A DNA stretch of 64,000 nt from assembly GCF_000931445.1 (NCBI RefSeq), contig NZ_CP010849.1, forward strand, positions 186,001 to 250,000. The letters run 5' to 3'. The notes under the pieces were generated by a model that worked only from the letters and a program-made list of their open reading frames with translations, did not search any database and was not told the origin of the DNA. Shown piece after piece: positions 62,734 to 64,000 of the stretch; the stretch's first letter is position 1, and each line of letters begins with the position of its first letter. A program made the translations under genes and the position numbers. This DNA comes from Streptomyces cyaneogriseus subsp. noncyanogenus (GTDB taxonomy: Bacteria; Actinomycetota; Actinomycetes; Streptomycetales; Streptomycetaceae).

Positions 62734-64000
62734 ATGACCGTCTCCCCGCCGCCGCCGAAGGCAGCCGCCGGGCAGAGCGCCGCCCCGGCCCGCATCGGTG
62801 CCGTCGTCGGCTTCATGGCCTTCGTCGAGCTGACCAGCGGTATCTTCCAGGGCTTCGTGCCGCCGCTGCTGCCGTCGATCGCCACTTTGCATCATGTGTC
62901 GGCGGGTGACATCGCGCTGGTGACGAGCCTTCAGTTGCTGGCGGCCGCGGTGTGCGTGCCGGTGCTGACCAAGCTCGGCGACATGTACGGGCACCGGCGG
63001 ATGCTGCGCCTGGCGCTCGGGGTGGTGGTGCTCGGCTCGCTGCTGGTCGCCTGGGCGCCGTCGTACGAGGTCCTGCTGGTGGGCCGGCTGCTGACCGGGC
63101 CCTTGTCGGCGTGGCTGCCGCTGGAGATAGCGATCACGCGCGACAAGGTGCAGGGTGAGACGGGCCGCCGGGCCATCGGGCTGCTGGTCGGCTGTCTCAC
63201 CGGTGGTGTCGCGCTCGGTTCGCTGCTCGCGGGTCCGGTCGAGGACCTGCTCGGCGGGGTGCGTCCGGCGCTGCTCGTCCTGACCGTGCTCGCCGCCCTC
63301 GCCCTGGGCTGCGCCGTCTTCCTGATCCCGGAGACGTCGACGCGGGCCGCGCGGCGCATCGACGCCGCCGGGTTCGTGGGCCTCGCGGTCGCGCTGCTGC
63401 TGCTCCAGTACGGGCTGTCGCAGACGTCGAAGCTGGGCTGGGGTTCGTCGGCCGTCCTGGGCTGTCTGCTCGGCGGGATCGCGGTCCTCGCGGTGTGGAC
63501 GTGGTGGGAGCTGCGCATCGAACAGCCGGCGGTGGACCTGCGAGTCATCGGCAACCGCTCGATGTGGCCCGTGCAGCTCGCGGCCATGCTGTTCGCGATC
63601 GCCCTGTTCGGCTCCCAGTCCCCCAACTCGACGTTCCTGGCGACGGACCCGGACGAGACGAGCTACGGCTTCGGTCTGGACACCACGGGCATCGCCCTGA
63701 TCACGCTGCCCAGTCAGATCGTCTCGGTGATCGGCGCCTCGCTGCACTCCCGGCTCGCCGCCCGTATCGGCCTGCACCGGACCATCGCCACGGGCGCGGC
63801 GCTGCTCGCCGTCGGATACGGGGCGCTGTGCGTCGCGCACAGCCATCCCGCGTCCTTCGCGCTCACCACCACCCTCGTCGGATGCGGGGTGGGCCTGATG
63901 TCCGGCGGGTTCCCGTCGCTGGTCGCCGAGCGGGCGCCCGCCGGGCAGACGGGCATCGCGGCGGGGATCTACAACACCCTGCGCACCCTCGCCGGGGGCA
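62734..64000 (+). CDS. MFS transporter (3' end beyond window)
   Basis: At least 422 residues of an MFS exporter. The loop 2-3 motif reads KLGDMYGHRRMLRLALG. It has about 12 hydrophobic segments to the edge and an interior FGSQSPNSTFLATDPDETSYGFGL loop. ATG 62734 follows CAGGAG at 5 bases. It is divergent from the Lrp/AsnC regulator (143-base gap), a common regulator-efflux pairing. Substrate is unknown; it is probably not part of the azoxy cluster. Confidence 0.9.
   Translation, partial: MTVSPPPPKAAAGQSAAPARIGAVVGFMAFVELTSGIFQGFVPPLLPSIATLHHVSAGDIALVTSLQLLAAAVCVPVLTKLGDMYGHRRMLRLALGVVVLGSLLVAWAPSYEVLLVGRLLTGPLSAWLPLEIAITRDKVQGETGRRAIGLLVGCLTGGVALGSLLAGPVEDLLGGVRPALLVLTVLAALALGCAVFLIPETSTRAARRIDAAGFVGLAVALLLLQYGLSQTSKLGWGSSAVLGCLLGGIAVLAVWTWWELRIEQPAVDLRVIGNRSMWPVQLAAMLFAIALFGSQSPNSTFLATDPDETSYGFGLDTTGIALITLPSQIVSVIGASLHSRLAARIGLHRTIATGAALLAVGYGALCVAHSHPASFALTTTLVGCGVGLMSGGFPSLVAERAPAGQTGIAAGIYNTLRTLAGG

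Overview
The window is very high-GC actinobacterial DNA. SARP-type regulators, gamma-butyrolactone-receptor-like TetR proteins, GTG starts with GGAGG ribosome sites and a large secondary-metabolite gene cluster all point to Streptomyces or a close relative. Almost the whole window (about 1-60 kb) is one biosynthetic and regulatory locus. The last 4 kb (60.4-64 kb) looks like ordinary chromosome.

Core (about 2-38 kb). The gene set matches the logic of the valanimycin/azoxy pathway. It holds a flavin reductase (2229-2759) with an acyl-CoA-dehydrogenase-fold N-hydroxylase (12188-13327), a seryl-tRNA synthetase paralogue (18424-19701), a DUF2156/GNAT-type aminoacyl-tRNA transferase (6407-7435), a small membrane protein placed where the N-N-forming VlmO would be (15172-15735), a ferritin-like diiron oxygenase (15794-16816), and a lipid-kinase-like protein plus MmgE/PrpD protein (7798-10222) for phosphorylation and elimination to an alkene. 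Around these are genes for a lipid-like amine: KAS III, four discrete ACPs, a one-module iterative type I PKS with an acyl-adenylate ligase, a desaturase, an aldehyde dehydrogenase and a class III aminotransferase. I infer a long-chain (vinyl)azoxy product of the jietacin/elaiomycin type.

Most unusual element. Two identical 87-nt tRNA-Ser-like genes (7619-7705 and 34759-34845) keep the acceptor stem, long variable arm, T arm and G73 expected of tRNA-Ser, but have a disrupted anticodon arm with no serine anticodon. Each is preceded by a three-unit, 11-bp-phased SARP-type operator. The first lies divergent from the tRNA-dependent transferase; the second is a stand-alone unit ending in a 19-bp terminator hairpin. 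They look like dedicated, non-decoding seryl donors for the pathway.

Regulation (about 19-60 kb). There are four SARP genes (19765, 39832, 45718, 47664), two TetR/GBL-receptor-like genes (48740, 55535), three palindromic ARE-like boxes and two families of 11-bp-phased operators (GTCAGC type and TCRAG type). A P450, receptor and acyl-CoA oxidase at 53.3-59.6 kb resemble the cyp17-avaR1-aco set that makes and senses avenolide in S. avermitilis. An IS5-type transposase remnant separates receptor and oxidase. Acyl-CoA carboxylase beta and epsilon genes (49.5-51.5 kb) should supply extender units.

Sequence quality. A perfect copy of the Roche 454 paired-end linker (contains loxP) sits at 42316-42357 between two 173-bp near-identical copies, and breaks a condensation/thioesterase gene (41125-43436). 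Removing 215 bp restores a 698-codon frame, so this is an assembly artefact. Long intergenic stretches between 43 and 57.6 kb carry GC-rich tandem repeats and little coding potential.
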